This document shows positions 23,524 through 23,875 of a stretch of DNA of 23,875 nucleotides, one piece after another (positions within the stretch are counted from its first letter, which is position 1; each line of letters opens with the position of its first letter). Both the position numbers and the translations under genes were made by a program. This DNA is from Promethearchaeota archaeon. GTDB lineage: Archaea > Asgardarchaeota > Lokiarchaeia > Sigynarchaeales > SOKP01. The notes beneath the pieces are model-generated. The model had not been told where the DNA came from. It was given only the letters and a program-made list of their open reading frames with translations, and ran no database searches. The DNA lies in assembly GCA_016839905.1 (NCBI GenBank), contig JAEOTJ010000347.1, forward strand, positions 1-23,875, read 5' to 3'.

Positions 23524-23875
23524 ATGAATAAGATAAAAAATAGATGGAAGAGAAGAAAGCAAAACTTTCCAATTTTGCTTTTAGGGATAATTTTATCAAC
23601 TTTATTCTTCAATTTTTTGAATGGAAATATTCCATTTGATAAAGTTGATAATGAATTGAACGGATATTCAAATTTGAGTCCTAAATCAAGTGCTCCTGAA
23701 ATTAATATAACTACTCCTGAAAATAAGACCTACGGGACACCAATGAGCGGATATTATCCTGGAACTTTTAGTTTTGATGAAGATGAAGAAAACGCAATTC
23801 ATGCGAGAAATTGGACAGGAGAAGATCAAGCAAGCATCTGGAGCAAGATCGAAAATGAGAAAGATGGACACTATA
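23524..23875 (+). CDS. N-terminal part of a secreted or surface-anchored protein (runs off the window)
   Basis: The frame is open from ATG to the window edge (117 codons). It begins with a basic stretch (NKIKNRWKRRK), then a hydrophobic helix (about residues 15-33) acting as a signal peptide or anchor. A Ser/Asn-rich spacer follows, then a PEINITTPENKTYGTPMSGY segment and a GTFSFDEDEEN/ARNWTGED region. From memory, large secreted proteins of Lokiarchaea often carry PENKTY-type linkers followed by a GYYP...F-E-D...W domain that resembles lectin/LamG-like β-sandwiches, so the full protein is likely big and extracellular. The TATA box is well placed. Domain identity cannot be settled because the gene is cut. 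Confidence 0.75.
   Translation, partial: MNKIKNRWKRRKQNFPILLLGIILSTLFFNFLNGNIPFDKVDNELNGYSNLSPKSSAPEINITTPENKTYGTPMSGYYPGTFSFDEDEENAIHARNWTGEDQASIWSKIENEKDGHY

Noticed and set aside
1..23875. tRNA/rRNA genes, CRISPR arrays, transposons
   Set aside because: No cloverleaf-like or GC-rich RNA gene, no regularly spaced repeats, and no transposase or terminal inverted repeats were seen on reading both strands.

Overview
The window looks like a chromosomal piece of an Asgard archaeon, most likely of the Lokiarchaeia/Promethearchaeia type. The DNA is very AT-rich and intergenic spaces are short. Many genes have archaeal TATA-like boxes about 25-30 nt before the start. The gene content combines archaeal families (Lrp/AsnC RAM-domain proteins, a tungsten aldehyde:ferredoxin oxidoreductase, a MIG-like DNA glycosylase, HEPN/MNT, RavA/ViaA) with a eukaryote-like Rab/Ras-family small GTPase. 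This placement rests on family knowledge and recall, not on a search.

Layout. 1-200: no confident gene. 201-2623 (+): a three-gene run consisting of a DMT/EamA transporter with a C-terminal RAM (Lrp/AsnC ligand-binding) domain, a free-standing RAM protein, and a probable GT-A-like glycosyltransferase. 2650-4227 (-): a coiled-coil orphan. 4428-5116 (+): an overlapping HEPN/MNT pair. 5190-5852 (+): an ICMT/PEMT-type membrane methyltransferase. 5944-6474 (-): a HAD hydrolase. 6565-8486 (+): a MIG-like mismatch DNA glycosylase followed by a 5-methylcytosine DNA methyltransferase, with no restriction nuclease beside them. 8659-9237 (+): a Rab-like GTPase without a lipidation motif. 9263-14825 (-): an ABC exporter operon of the MacB/LolCDE type, with one ATPase and two 791-residue permeases that are clear tandem duplicates.

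15141-15523 (+) appears to be a collapsed pseudogene of a B12-binding radical SAM protein. 15578-18774 (+) is a RavA/ViaA (MoxR ATPase + VWA) pair with a 4-nt overlap. 18775-20140 is a degenerate stretch. It holds a broken coding remnant with a perfect Shine-Dalgarno-like sequence, an Lrp/AsnC regulator whose only ATG is followed at once by an in-frame TGA, a second minus-strand coding remnant also interrupted by TGA, and a small intact 49-residue ORF. 20365-22818 (+) is an aldehyde:ferredoxin oxidoreductase with its four-cluster ferredoxin-like partner. 22969-23265 (+) is a small zinc-ribbon membrane protein. 23524-end (+) is the start of a secreted surface protein.

The strongest functional units are: a transporter carrying its own RAM sensor next to a second RAM protein; a cytosine methyltransferase with a glycosylase suited to repairing the T:G mismatches that m5C deamination creates; the duplicated ABC exporter; RavA/ViaA; and AOR plus its electron-transfer subunit. 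No tRNA, rRNA, CRISPR array or insertion sequence was recognised.
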